A stretch of DNA of 62,692 nt from a virus (IMGVR_UViG_3300047319_000963:1-62692); one strand, 5' to 3'; positions 55,294 to 62,660 are shown, counted from the first letter of the stretch. Notes: generated by a model not told the origin, from the sequence alone. Translations and numbers: made by a program.

Positions 55294-55545
55294 ATGAACT
55301 ATCTCAACATGACAACGGTCCGCGCGGCCCGATTGACAGAGGCGCCTCCCATTCGGTCGCGCTCAGGCTACGGAAACAAGCTGTCTACCGCGTGGCAAGT
55401 ACAACTGGCCGATAAACGCTGGCGTCGCGTCTACTGCGTGTGTTGGGGCAACAGCGGCACTTGGTATGTGCTTGTGAATGGCAAGCCGGAATATATCGCG
55501 AGTCACGACACGCACGATATCGTCGCACTAGCATCTAAGGAGTAA
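55294..55545 (+). CDS. unknown small protein (83 aa)
   Basis: ATG 55294 lies eight bases after GGAG downstream of leader II. The chain is basic with aromatic strands (WQVQLADKRWRRVYCVCWGN), perhaps an SH3/OB-like small fold. Function unknown. Confidence 0.65.
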   Translation: MNYLNMTTVRAARLTEAPPIRSRSGYGNKLSTAWQVQLADKRWRRVYCVCWGNSGTWYVLVNGKPEYIASHDTHDIVALASKE

Positions 55546-55550
55546 GTAAA

Positions 55551-55955
55551 ATGATCTCACCACAAGCCAAAAAACTACGCGACACGTTCGACCTTGACAC
55601 CGCGCAAGCGAAACTAATCAAGGACCTCTGCGCAGCGCGCGATTACCGCGAACTACTCGAGCCACTCATAGAAGCGAAGTGTCCAGAAACCGCCGCGTAT
55701 GCGCGCTCTTGCTACAACGATCCTTACAACAGCCGTATGTGGCGGACCACGCTCGTGCTCCACGCTATCGACCACATACTCGGAACGAGCGGTGTCGAGT
55801 GCATAGGTGAGGGCGAACATTCAGAGGGTTACGCGCCGCCTTACGAGTACTGCAACGCTGGCGACACGTACGCGACCACGCTCGTGTACAAGCGCGCGAG
55901 TGACCGGTTATTCATCGGGAATTGGGGCGATATCGTGGAACGTGAGGGACTGTAG
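55551..55955 (+). CDS. unknown protein (134 aa)
   Basis: ATG 55551 follows AAGGAG. The N-terminal half is helical (AKKLRDTFDLDTAQAKLIKD), the second half aromatic with Tyr/Cys/Gly (YAPPYEYCNAGDTYATTLVY). No family recognised; early-region gene. Confidence 0.62.
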   Translation: MISPQAKKLRDTFDLDTAQAKLIKDLCAARDYRELLEPLIEAKCPETAAYARSCYNDPYNSRMWRTTLVLHAIDHILGTSGVECIGEGEHSEGYAPPYEYCNAGDTYATTLVYKRASDRLFIGNWGDIVEREGL

Positions 55956-55957
55956 CT

Positions 55958-56007
55958 AGTGCGAGCGTTACGCGAGTGCATGGATGTACTCGCGCATAGC
56001 TGACACG
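55958..56007 (+). promoter_or_regulatory. structured leader element II, copy 2
   Basis: An exact copy of 55222-55271 placed 22 bases before the gene at 56030. Followed by ACGGAG as ribosome site. Confidence 0.65.
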
Positions 56008-56029
56008 TAGCTAACAACGGAGCGAGACA

Positions 56030-56350
56030 ATGACACTCAAGACTGCAGAACCGGGAACAGTAAGCGCGGGAACACTCAAGACAGAGGACTTGTTGTCTGC
56101 TTTCGCGGACACTCTCGAGAGTCTCATTCAAGACAATGCCGACCACTGGTGTGGGCGTCAGAACGAGCGCGACGAATTCTTGAATCTGATCGCTGATGCA
56201 CGGGAATCCGACCACGGTGACGACGTCAATAGCGAAGTAGTTGATCAGCTTATGACCGCACTCGATTACTTCGCGCCTGAGGGTCACACGTTCGGTGCGC
56301 ATTGGGGCGATGGCGCGGATTTTGGTTTCTGGCCTAGCGACGAAGATTGA
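56030..56350 (+). CDS. unknown acidic protein (106 aa)
   Basis: ATG 56030 follows ACGGAG. The chain is acidic and helical (TEDLLSAFADTLESLIQDNA) with an aromatic glycine-rich end (HWGDGADFGFWPSDED). Such acidic small proteins are common early phage products, sometimes inhibitors of host enzymes, but I cannot assign one. Confidence 0.6.
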   Translation: MTLKTAEPGTVSAGTLKTEDLLSAFADTLESLIQDNADHWCGRQNERDEFLNLIADARESDHGDDVNSEVVDQLMTALDYFAPEGHTFGAHWGDGADFGFWPSDED

Positions 56351-56371
56351 CACATCTGCACTAGAGCTCGC

Positions 56372-56396
56372 GCTAGGACTGTGCGAGCTACTGTGT
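56372..56396 (+). promoter_or_regulatory. leader hairpin before the gene at 56424
   Basis: AGCTCGCGC and GTGCGAGCT form a 9-bp stem with one G-U around TAGGACT. It precedes GGGAG and the start at 56424 in the same layout as leaders I to III but with unrelated sequence. Confidence 0.5.
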
Positions 56397-56423
56397 GGTT
56401 GCGTTAGTTAGGGAGAATAGAAC

Positions 56424-56732
56424 ATGGAATGGACACAGAAACAGACCGCGATTGCGGCAATGAATCGTAAAAACATGGGCGTGGCTTGGACTGCCATGAA
56501 GGTCGCCGCGGAAAAGTACTGTGACGCGTATGCAGCTCTTAGTGATGGCGAGTCACGTATCGGCGACGACGGTTATGCAGACGAGTACATGGCCGATATC
56601 CTGAACGCGCTCATCAAACTGTTGAGCTGCGAGACGGGCAAGCTTGATGGCGGTACGGAGGACAAGGCTATCCGCGCCATTGCAGCAAAAGCCGGCCTCT
56701 TGAACGATCGCGGCGACATTACACCGGAATGA
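56424..56732 (+). CDS. unknown protein (102 aa)
   Basis: ATG 56424 follows GGGAGAATAGAAC. The product is helical, Ala-rich (AWTAMKVAAEKYCDAYAALS; DILNALIKLLSC) with an acidic end. Function unknown. Confidence 0.62.
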   Translation: MEWTQKQTAIAAMNRKNMGVAWTAMKVAAEKYCDAYAALSDGESRIGDDGYADEYMADILNALIKLLSCETGKLDGGTEDKAIRAIAAKAGLLNDRGDITPE

Positions 56733-56745
56733 ATAGGAGCACACA

Positions 56746-57018
56746 ATGACACCCGCAGATCTCAAAGCAAAAGTCACAGCAACTGGCTCGAACTTCTTTG
56801 ACCGCAAGAGCATGGCGTTTTTTGGTGACACAATGCGCAACTATAGCGTGCGCAGTAAGCCGGTCACGGTCGAGACGTGGTCCGGCGACACGTACGAGTG
56901 TTGGGAACTTGTGCGCAAATCAGCTGTAAAACACGGTCTTTGCGACTCGGCTTACTTCGACGTCAAGACATTCAAGCGTGTACACGCGCGCGTGAATGTC
57001 GAGCAAGTATCAGTGTGA
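56746..57018 (+). CDS. unknown small protein, paralogue of next (90 aa)
   Basis: The second half (PVTVETWSGDTYECWELVRK...AYFDVKTFKRVHAR) matches the next product (PVTIDTNEGETIEVWEMRPR...VYFRTDNYQRVYLR), so the genes are tandem relatives. It has a compact alpha/beta look. Its stop overlaps the next ATG (TGATG). Confidence 0.62.
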   Translation: MTPADLKAKVTATGSNFFDRKSMAFFGDTMRNYSVRSKPVTVETWSGDTYECWELVRKSAVKHGLCDSAYFDVKTFKRVHARVNVEQVSV

Positions 57019-57188
57019 TGGCCTCGTACGAGGTCATCGGACCGGTCACAATCGACACGAACGAGGGCGAGACAATCGAAGTATGGGAGATGAGACCGAG
57101 GGCAGCCGCGGGGCCTTCGGTCTACTTCCGGACCGACAACTATCAACGCGTGTATCTACGCACAAAAATGACGGGCAAGAGTTACTAA
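57018..57188 (+). CDS. small protein, paralogue of previous (56 aa)
   Basis: ATG 57018 overlaps the upstream TGA. It contains the strand core shared with the 56746 product and little else. Probably a duplicate with the N-terminal helix lost. Confidence 0.6.
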   Translation: MASYEVIGPVTIDTNEGETIEVWEMRPRAAAGPSVYFRTDNYQRVYLRTKMTGKSY

Positions 57189-57207
57189 ACCTAGCGATAC
57201 GACACTG

Positions 57208-57233
57208 TAACCCGAGCACGTACGTGTTCGGGT
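57208..57233 (+). promoter_or_regulatory. near-perfect palindromic leader hairpin
   Basis: AACCCGAGCACG-TA-CGTGTTCGGGTT gives a 12-bp stem with one G-U and a two-base loop. It precedes the gene at 57269 and resembles the layout of the other leaders. Confidence 0.5.
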
Positions 57234-57268
57234 TCGTGTGTGGCACGATAGGTTCGCGGAGTGAGATT

Positions 57269-57514
57269 ATGAACTTGTACCGATTTACCGTGGAACATTA
57301 CGACGCAGAGTGTGATGACTGGTCAGAGGCCGGCGCAGTCTTGCTTCCGTTCAATGCATCACACTCGCACACAGAACACGCGTTGGCCGCTGTCGGCGTG
57401 TTCGCGCCTAGAGGCGCCGATGAGCTCTACTGGAATCACACGCCGCGCCCAGAACAATACGGCGAGATTTACGACGCTACCGGACAAGTAATTGTGCGGA
57501 TCACACAGTGTTAG
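57269..57514 (+). CDS. unknown small protein (81 aa)
   Basis: ATG 57269 is preceded by GGAG with spacing near the upper limit. The chain is strand-rich (NLYRFTVEHYDAECDDWSEA) with histidines in the middle (ASHSHTEHALAAVG). Unknown. Confidence 0.6.
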   Translation: MNLYRFTVEHYDAECDDWSEAGAVLLPFNASHSHTEHALAAVGVFAPRGADELYWNHTPRPEQYGEIYDATGQVIVRITQC

Positions 57515-57520
57515 AGTAAT

Positions 57521-57560
57521 CGTACAACGGCCTCGGCAACCTACCGCGGCACGGGCCAAA
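57521..57560 (+). promoter_or_regulatory. structured leader element III, copy 1
   Basis: A 40-base segment closely matching 57796-57835. It forms GCCTCGG-(CAACCTA)-CCGCGGC with one mismatch, followed by ACGGGCCAAAG. It lies before the gene at 57573. Confidence 0.6.
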
Positions 57561-57572
57561 GAACAGGGAACA

Positions 57573-57791
57573 ATGATCACTGTACATAGTGTCTTAGCAG
57601 CCGCTTATCCCGGCAAATCCCGCGCTAAACTGGACGGCCCACTACTCACGCACGCGAGCGTTGACGATGCCGCCACGGCCTTATGTGGGCGGGTAAAACC
57701 GGGCCACCTATGCGATGAAATTGAGGAGGGCGAACCGACTTGTAAACATTGCGTGCGTAAGTTGGAAGCACTACGCGCAGCAAAGAAGTAG
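57573..57791 (+). CDS. small zinc-binding-like protein (72 aa)
   Basis: ATG 57573 (MITVHSVLAA) follows AGGGAAC. Late in the chain, ALCGR...HLCDE...PTCKHCVRKL gives four cysteines and a histidine, a probable zinc ribbon. Function unknown. Confidence 0.6.
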   Translation: MITVHSVLAAAYPGKSRAKLDGPLLTHASVDDAATALCGRVKPGHLCDEIEEGEPTCKHCVRKLEALRAAKK

Positions 57792-57795
57792 TAAG

Positions 57796-57835
57796 CGCAC
57801 AACAGCCTCGGCAACCTACCGAGGCACGGGCCAAA
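57796..57835 (+). promoter_or_regulatory. structured leader element III, copy 2
   Basis: It matches 57521-57560 closely; its stem GCCTCGG/CCGAGGC is perfect with the same CAACCTA loop. Downstream AAAGGAC is the ribosome site for 57846. Confidence 0.6.
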
Positions 57836-57845
57836 GGACAAAGTT

Positions 57846-57995
57846 ATGCGTTGTTATGCTGTGCAGACCAAGTGGCAGAGTGAATGGTGCTTCGTCTCGG
57901 ACGGGCAAAACCTTCTTTATGAAGAGGCCGTCGAGATGGCCGAAGACATTCAACGGAACGGTGGGCAAGTGCGCATTGTGCGCGTGCAGGAGTAG
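57846..57995 (+). CDS. small protein (49 aa)
   Basis: ATG 57846 follows leader III and AAAGGAC. The product (RCYAVQTKWQSEWCFVSDGQ...IQRNGGQVRIVRVQE) has a strand-helix-strand look. It is short but the leader supports it. Confidence 0.58.
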   Translation: MRCYAVQTKWQSEWCFVSDGQNLLYEEAVEMAEDIQRNGGQVRIVRVQE

Positions 57996-57997
57996 TC

Positions 57998-58144
57998 GTG
58001 AGAGATAAGTTTTTAGACGAGTGTCAGACTGAACAGGAAGCGTTCGAGCGTGCGCCGTGGGCTCGTGCAGTCGTCAAGTTTGAGGACGGCTACCACGCAT
58101 TCTCGAGCCTCGACGAGGCTAGACAATGGGACGGTGTACAGTGA
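57998..58144 (+). CDS. small protein (48 aa)
   Basis: GTG 57998 follows GGAG. The product is acidic and helical with a final DGYHAFSSLDEARQWDG. Its stop overlaps the next GTG (GTGA). Confidence 0.5.
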   Translation: MRDKFLDECQTEQEAFERAPWARAVVKFEDGYHAFSSLDEARQWDGVQ

Positions 58145-58329
58145 CCGCGCAACAAGCAATCGCGCAGAGCATCGCGACCGACAACACGATCACGCTCGAG
58201 TACAATGGACAAGAGCTCGACGCGCTATTGAACGTCACCCGTGACTATGTACGTGGACCGAGTCAATGGCAGTTTTGGGGCGAGACTGACGACGGTCGCG
58301 CTTGGCGTGTGAATGTGAGGTTTCCATGA
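58141..58329 (+). CDS. small protein (62 aa)
   Basis: GTG 58141 overlaps the previous TGA; ATG 58126 in the same frame is less likely. The chain has a helical start and strands (NTITLEYNGQELDALLNVTR; WRVNVRFP). Function unknown. Confidence 0.55.
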   Translation: MTAQQAIAQSIATDNTITLEYNGQELDALLNVTRDYVRGPSQWQFWGETDDGRAWRVNVRFP

Positions 58330-58505
58330 GCACTACATACAACATGCCCTGGCTTTTCCTTTCATCCGAGACCGGGTGCCCACACGCGTGCACTATCACC
58401 GTTCGACACACGCGCTACTATTCAGCTTGGATACAAACCTGTCCGCGTGAGTGCGAGACACTTTACGTTGAAATTATCTGGAGCAAGGAAAATAGGAACA
58501 TATGA
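58326..58505 (+). CDS. small protein with Cys residues (59 aa)
   Basis: ATG 58326 overlaps the upstream TGA. The product has four cysteines (ETGCPHACTI...CPRECETL), as two CxxxC pairs, suggesting a metal or disulfide site. Function unknown. Confidence 0.55.
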   Translation: MSTTYNMPWLFLSSETGCPHACTITVRHTRYYSAWIQTCPRECETLYVEIIWSKENRNI

Positions 58506-58603
58506 TCAACTTCATTATCGACCACGGCGGCGTGCCCGGCATGATCTTTTGCACACTTGTGACGCTGCTTATGGCGCAAGTTTTGATGCGTCTCGGAATA
58601 TGA
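58502..58603 (+). CDS. micro-protein with hydrophobic core (33 aa)
   Basis: ATG 58502 follows AAGGAAAATAGGAAC and ends in ATGA with the regulator gene. The product (NFIIDHGGVPGMIFCTLVTLLMAQVL) has one hydrophobic helix and may sit in the membrane. Coupled to the XRE gene. Confidence 0.5.
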   Translation: MINFIIDHGGVPGMIFCTLVTLLMAQVLMRLGI

Positions 58604-59100
58604 CGGTCAAGCCCGATTCGGTCGTACGCTCGCGCCAGGATCCCGCACCGGTTGTGGGGCCTGTGACAATCAAGCCCGATTCGGTCGTACGCTCGCGCCA
58701 GGACGGCGCGATTGGCATCGTCAAACGCCTGCACAGAGACCTTCCGGGAGACCCGGAACAGGCGCTCGTGCGCTGGCATGACGGCATGATGAGCTGGCAC
58801 CAGCCAGACGCACTCGAACTAGTATCTGCGCCGGTCGAAGCGCTTGCCGACTTGTCACCAGATGAGGCTGTTATGGCAACTGAGATCGCACACAATTTGG
58901 CCATGAACTTGAAGCGGATTCGCGAAGAGCGGGGCTTTAGCCAACGGGCGTTCGCGCCCCGGATTGGCCTATCCAGGCCATATCTCGCGGACATCGAGAC
59001 GGGTAGGCGAGATATGAATCTGCGCACCTTTCTGCACATGTGCGCACTTCTCGAGGTCGACCCGAGCACACTGCTCGGACTGGGCAGGACTCGTGCATAG
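58600..59100 (+). CDS. XRE-family regulator with N-terminal duplicated segment (166 aa)
   Basis: ATG 58600 overlaps the upstream stop. Residues 3-36 contain two copies of KPDSVVRSRQD 21 residues apart; then an SH3/KOW-like part (GAIGIVKRLHRDLPGDPEQA) and from about residue 93 a lambda-repressor-type HTH (LKRIREERGFSQRAFAPRIG...YLADIETGRRDMNLRTF). It is the last gene of the operon, before a strong terminator. Plausibly a lysogeny or early regulator. Confidence 0.78.
   Translation: MTVKPDSVVRSRQDPAPVVGPVTIKPDSVVRSRQDGAIGIVKRLHRDLPGDPEQALVRWHDGMMSWHQPDALELVSAPVEALADLSPDEAVMATEIAHNLAMNLKRIREERGFSQRAFAPRIGLSRPYLADIETGRRDMNLRTFLHMCALLEVDPSTLLGLGRTRA
58607..58640 (+). repeat. 34-bp direct repeat within the regulator gene, copy 1
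   Basis: This segment is repeated exactly at 58670-58703 (63 bases apart, in frame) and encodes the KPDSVVRSRQD duplication. Confidence 0.85.
58670..58703 (+). repeat. 34-bp direct repeat within the regulator gene, copy 2
   Basis: An exact copy of 58607-58640. Confidence 0.85.
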
Positions 59101-59119
59101 CCAACACTAGCTATCTGCT

Positions 59120-59164
59120 GACGCGCAGGCGTCAGGCTGACAGCGCTAGCCTCAATAGGCTATG
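59120..59164 (+). other. tandem hairpins after the regulator gene
   Basis: CTGACGC-GCAG-GCGTCAG and TAGCCT-CAAT-AGGCTA form two consecutive stems ahead of the terminator. They may stabilise the 3' end of the transcript. Confidence 0.45.
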
Positions 59165-59174
59165 TGCAAAGATT

Positions 59175-59208
59175 GGACACCTTCGAAGGCTTCGAGGTGT
59201 CCTTTTTT
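59175..59208 (+). terminator. intrinsic terminator of the small-gene operon
   Basis: GGACACCT pairs with AGGTGTCC, with further pairing CGAA/TTCG inside and a small loop, followed by six T. It is a strong Rho-independent terminator on the + strand. Confidence 0.9.
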
Positions 59209-59462
59209 AGTTGTTATAGGCTATGAGCCGGCCTGCATTGGCTATTCAGCGGTAACGGAGTAGCGGAAGTATCGGGTTTCAACCTATGTCCCTACTCATA
59301 TAGATCCCCCCCCCTCTATATATTCTATCTATACTCTTTATATTATCTAATCTACTGTTACTACTGTTACCTACTAGTACTAATGATTGGTATTCATGGA
59401 AGAAAACCGGTAACCTACTGAACAACTTTTCAGCGAGTTACCGGTAACTGCATCTCGTTACC
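59209..59462. other. AT-rich iteron region, candidate replication origin
   Basis: After the terminator the sequence becomes strongly AT-rich (59297-59400, with C-tracts and ATATAT-type runs). GTTACC/GGTAAC or GTTAC occurs at 59251, 59357, 59366, 59409, 59437, 59443 and 59457, including the 12-bp palindrome GTTACCGGTAAC (59437-59448). It ends at the primase-helicase gene. Iterons plus an easily melted stretch beside the replication initiator suggest an origin. Confidence 0.5.
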
Positions 59463-61815
59463 TAGCCTGATTGTACCAAATGCGATACGGCGTGCCGGCG
59501 TGCTTCTCGAGTTTGCAAGTCCATCCGAATCGTCGGAGCACATCAGCGACCCGACGTTCTTTCTGTTTGTCCCCCAAGTCATACCCAAGCTTGAGCAGCA
59601 ACTGCCCAAGCCTGACTTTGAGCACGCGCTTACCGTCGAGCTGCCAAGCCTGCATGTGGTAGTTCGGGTTTTCGAATTTCGATTCCCCCGGCCATTCGGC
59701 GAGCAAAGCTCGGACTTCCTCAAGCAGAGTGTCCTCCTCTTGGTAGTCCTCCCGCACTTCGCCCGCTAAAGCCTCCTCAGCGGCCCCCAGATGCCAGGAA
59801 ACGCCTCGGTGGTACGCACCCACGGCCTCGCCCCACAAATCGCTCCTGATGGCGCGTAGGGCCTCTAAATCGAGACGACCTTTTACCTCGACTGGCCAGA
59901 AGCGGCGAGCCCCTGTCGGGTCCCGTAGAAAATCGCCTCGGTTGGTCGTCCCGACGAACACGGCCCGTCTCGGATAGCGAGCGTGCAGCTGGGCGTATGC
60001 CGCGCGTTCATCTCCCACGCGCTGCGAGATAGCCATCTTGACCGTCTCGATATCGCTCTTGTTCATCGCAGCGAGCTCGCCGATCTCGACGCACGCGTAC
60101 CTGCTCAACTTGACGATTTGATCGCGCTCGAGACGAAGCATGTTCAACGAATCGGTGTAGGCTGCCTCCTGCAGTTCAGGCGGAAATAGTTCCTGTAAGA
60201 ACGTGGACTTACCCAAACCCTGCTCACCCACCAAGATGAGCAAGTTATCCATCTTGCACCCCGGCTGAAATTGCCGCGCCACCAGTCCGATGAACCACTT
60301 CATCGTGACCGCGCGCGTGTATGCACTGTCTTCGGCTCCCAAGACCCGACACAGCACTGTTTCGATTACATTTGTACTTGTTGCCTTAACGCAGTTCTTG
60401 AAGTACTCCAACAGGGCGTCGTGCTTACTTCGGTTAGCTAAATCAGCCAAGCCCTCGAGTGCTGTTCGTGGCTTGACATTCGCGACTCCCAACTGCTCGC
60501 GTAACCAGCACGCAAGAGGCTGCCGATCGCTGTCCTCGAGTCGCCGCGGATAGCCCAGTTCGAGTCCTTTGTGCCAGGGCGGTTCACGCAAGTACATCGG
60601 CGCGCCCTCGCGTACATCATGCGCAGCAAGCCCCTGAAGGTCGGGATGCTTCTCGAGTACGATGTACACGTTGTTCTCACCAGCGTGAAAGCCCAACCCG
60701 TCAGGGGTAAGCTTGAGTTCGCGCTGCCAATCCTCGTGAACACCAACGGGCGTTCGTTTCCCCGCGTCGAGGCCTGACACGAGCTCGCTCACTGCAGTGT
60801 CTAGCGACCGTGTATCGTGGTTCTTCGCCCCCTCCCACGCCTCTTTGAGCAAGTCCAACACCGACTCGTACTCGAGCACGTGAGGCACGAATTGCCCGAC
60901 CTTGAATCCCCAAGCCCCTAGCGGCTCGCCCTTCTTAATTCCCGCGAGTGCCTCTTTTAATACACGTTTTCCAGTGCTTTGCGCCTCCTTAGGCACGAAC
61001 TTGGGACGCGCATCCTCTGCTTCCTTCTGCGCATGCCCGTCAGTCCATGCGCTTACAATCGTGTGCTCTGCAGCATCCCATGAGACTACAGCGTCACTCG
61101 TGACGTTCTCTCGCAACGCGCCCAGTAATCGTGTCTTCGCGTCCTCGAGCTCGACACCCAGTAGGCCCAACACGAACGCGTTACGGTTTACAGTTGTGTG
61201 CTTATTGCGTGCTCGTCGTACTTCGTCGACATACTTGTCCGCCCCCACCTTCTCCGGTCTAAACGGTGCAAAGCCCGAAGCTCCCAAGTACGGCGCATCG
61301 GTTACGCAGTCGAAAAAGTACGCTTTTTGGTGTGCCGAGAAGATCTTCGGCGCGAAGAACAAACTTTCCGCGCCCCGCTTCGACTCGTCGATTTCGATGC
61401 CATAGAAGATCGAACGCGCCTCGTCCCAGTACCGCAGATACGTCTCGTGATCGACAGGGCGAGCAAGCGGAATCAGGACGTGTACGCCGCGCCCCGAAGT
61501 CGTGCTGTGCACTGCCCACGATATCCCCCTGCGCCTGAGTCTCTCAGCCAGCTCGTGCCCGTTAACAGCTTCGTCAATGTCAAATGCCAGTACTTGTGCT
61601 TGTTCAATGTTGGCTTTTTTCCGCCGATCTTCTTTGAAGACAGCAGGTGCAAAAGCCGAGCAGCTCATCTTTAGAGCTTTAGCCGATTCAGGTGTGGGCT
61701 CGAGATCGCTCACGACCGGCGTTTTGAAGTCAGTTAGGAAATTCTCGAATGAGAGTGTTTCCCGAACTGCGCGATTGGTTCTGGCATTGTCAAACAGTGA
61801 TATAGTAACGAGCAT
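59458..61815 (-). CDS. primase / VirE-type (SF3-like) helicase
   Basis: ATG 61815 is preferred because GAGGA lies five bases upstream; a start at 61842 lacks a site. The 785-residue chain has a primase-polymerase-like N-terminus (LAFDIDEAVNG; STTSGRGVHVLIPLARP) and a C-terminal VirE/VapE-type ATPase with GEQGLGKST near residue 530, an acidic EIGELAAMNKSD and FVGTTNRGDFLRDPTG. Together they suggest a phage primase-helicase that starts replication. It is divergent from the next gene. Confidence 0.82.
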   Translation of the reverse strand: MLVTISLFDNARTNRAVRETLSFENFLTDFKTPVVSDLEPTPESAKALKMSCSAFAPAVFKEDRRKKANIEQAQVLAFDIDEAVNGHELAERLRRRGISWAVHSTTSGRGVHVLIPLARPVDHETYLRYWDEARSIFYGIEIDESKRGAESLFFAPKIFSAHQKAYFFDCVTDAPYLGASGFAPFRPEKVGADKYVDEVRRARNKHTTVNRNAFVLGLLGVELEDAKTRLLGALRENVTSDAVVSWDAAEHTIVSAWTDGHAQKEAEDARPKFVPKEAQSTGKRVLKEALAGIKKGEPLGAWGFKVGQFVPHVLEYESVLDLLKEAWEGAKNHDTRSLDTAVSELVSGLDAGKRTPVGVHEDWQRELKLTPDGLGFHAGENNVYIVLEKHPDLQGLAAHDVREGAPMYLREPPWHKGLELGYPRRLEDSDRQPLACWLREQLGVANVKPRTALEGLADLANRSKHDALLEYFKNCVKATSTNVIETVLCRVLGAEDSAYTRAVTMKWFIGLVARQFQPGCKMDNLLILVGEQGLGKSTFLQELFPPELQEAAYTDSLNMLRLERDQIVKLSRYACVEIGELAAMNKSDIETVKMAISQRVGDERAAYAQLHARYPRRAVFVGTTNRGDFLRDPTGARRFWPVEVKGRLDLEALRAIRSDLWGEAVGAYHRGVSWHLGAAEEALAGEVREDYQEEDTLLEEVRALLAEWPGESKFENPNYHMQAWQLDGKRVLKVRLGQLLLKLGYDLGDKQKERRVADVLRRFGWTCKLEKHAGTPYRIWYNQAR

Positions 61816-62107
61816 GGTCCTCGAGAGAAAGGTGCTGCGCACCTATGCGCTCGCCCTCATCAGGCGCGATAAGCTGGGCGAGCAGAAACGGTCGATTGAG
61901 CGCTGGGTTCAGGTACACAGCGTCAAACTCGAGCACACCTTCGATCGGGTTGATCGGCTGCTCGAGGAGCTGTCTCACGGTACCTGGACGATTGACTATG
62001 TGTTGGTGCACTCGCCCGAGTGTCTGTCTAAGAGCGAGACGACAGTGCGTAGAATCCAACAACAATGTCGGGCGGGCGGGGCGCAAGTCGTTTATACTAG
62101 CAGGTAG
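61814..62107 (+). CDS. unknown protein (97 aa)
   Basis: ATG 61814 shares the CATG with the divergent primase start, so one of the two may be misplaced. The chain is basic and helical (LALIRRDKLGEQKRSIERWV; TTVRRIQQQCRAGG). It opens the operon leading into the replication genes. No family. Confidence 0.5.
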   Translation: MVLERKVLRTYALALIRRDKLGEQKRSIERWVQVHSVKLEHTFDRVDRLLEELSHGTWTIDYVLVHSPECLSKSETTVRRIQQQCRAGGAQVVYTSR

Positions 62108-62113
62108 GAAGTC

Positions 62114-62362
62114 ATGATCGAACCTGAGCCATCTGAACCCGAAGTAGTCGACTTTGTGGGCGTTGTTCTGAGTAAGAACGACAAAGAGAAGTACGACGTT
62201 TATCGCATTAGCGTCCTGGACGGCGCCCTGACCCTTGCCGAGGTCAAGTTCGGCAAGGACCGGCTTAAGAAGAGCGCCATCAAGGTTATGACCCTCGACT
62301 TGGTTGGTATTAGCCAGGCGATCACGAAGGGAGAGATCGACTTTGTTATCGATCATGACTGA
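62114..62362 (+). CDS. unknown small protein (82 aa)
   Basis: ATG 62114 follows GTAGGAAGTC. An acidic start is followed by a strand-rich chain (YDVYRISVLDGALTLAEVKF). Unknown. Confidence 0.6.
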   Translation: MIEPEPSEPEVVDFVGVVLSKNDKEKYDVYRISVLDGALTLAEVKFGKDRLKKSAIKVMTLDLVGISQAITKGEIDFVIDHD

Positions 62363-62660
62363 GTGCTTGGTGCTCGCCCTGGCGGTAGTCGCGCTGTGGG
62401 ACTACGGACGGCGCCGGCTTGAGTCTCACGCAACGAGGCAAGACAAGCTCGTCGCTGCCACGTCCGAGCTCAAGCAAGTCGCAGAGACGTACGCGAAGCA
62501 ATTGAGGCACGTCGAAACAGCCCTCGATGACTCGACTGAGCGCGTGCGCCTCGTCTTGTCTGCGTTCATCAATTCAGCGACCGACATCATCTCGATCTCT
62601 GAAGAAGAGAAGAAGCACCTGCGCAACAAGCTTGCGACGGCGCAACTGAATAAGAAGTGA
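62355..62660 (+). CDS. membrane-anchored coiled-coil protein (101 aa)
   Basis: ATG 62355 overlaps the end of the upstream gene by 8 bases. A single N-terminal hydrophobic helix (MTECLVLALAVVALWDYG) is followed by a long charged helix with heptads (AATSELKQVAETYAKQLRHV), the layout of an i-spanin-like or anchored phage protein. Its last part reappears at 1-95. Confidence 0.65.
   Translation: MTECLVLALAVVALWDYGRRRLESHATRQDKLVAATSELKQVAETYAKQLRHVETALDDSTERVRLVLSAFINSATDIISISEEEKKHLRNKLATAQLNKK

Noticed and set aside
57521-57560. Known riboswitch (ZTP, glutamine or SAM type)
   Set aside because: The conserved positions of those motifs are not met; only a simple hairpin with a conserved tail is visible.
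53845-57850. CRISPR-like array made of the repeated leader elements
   Set aside because: There are three different families with two copies each, separated by whole genes, not short regular spacers.
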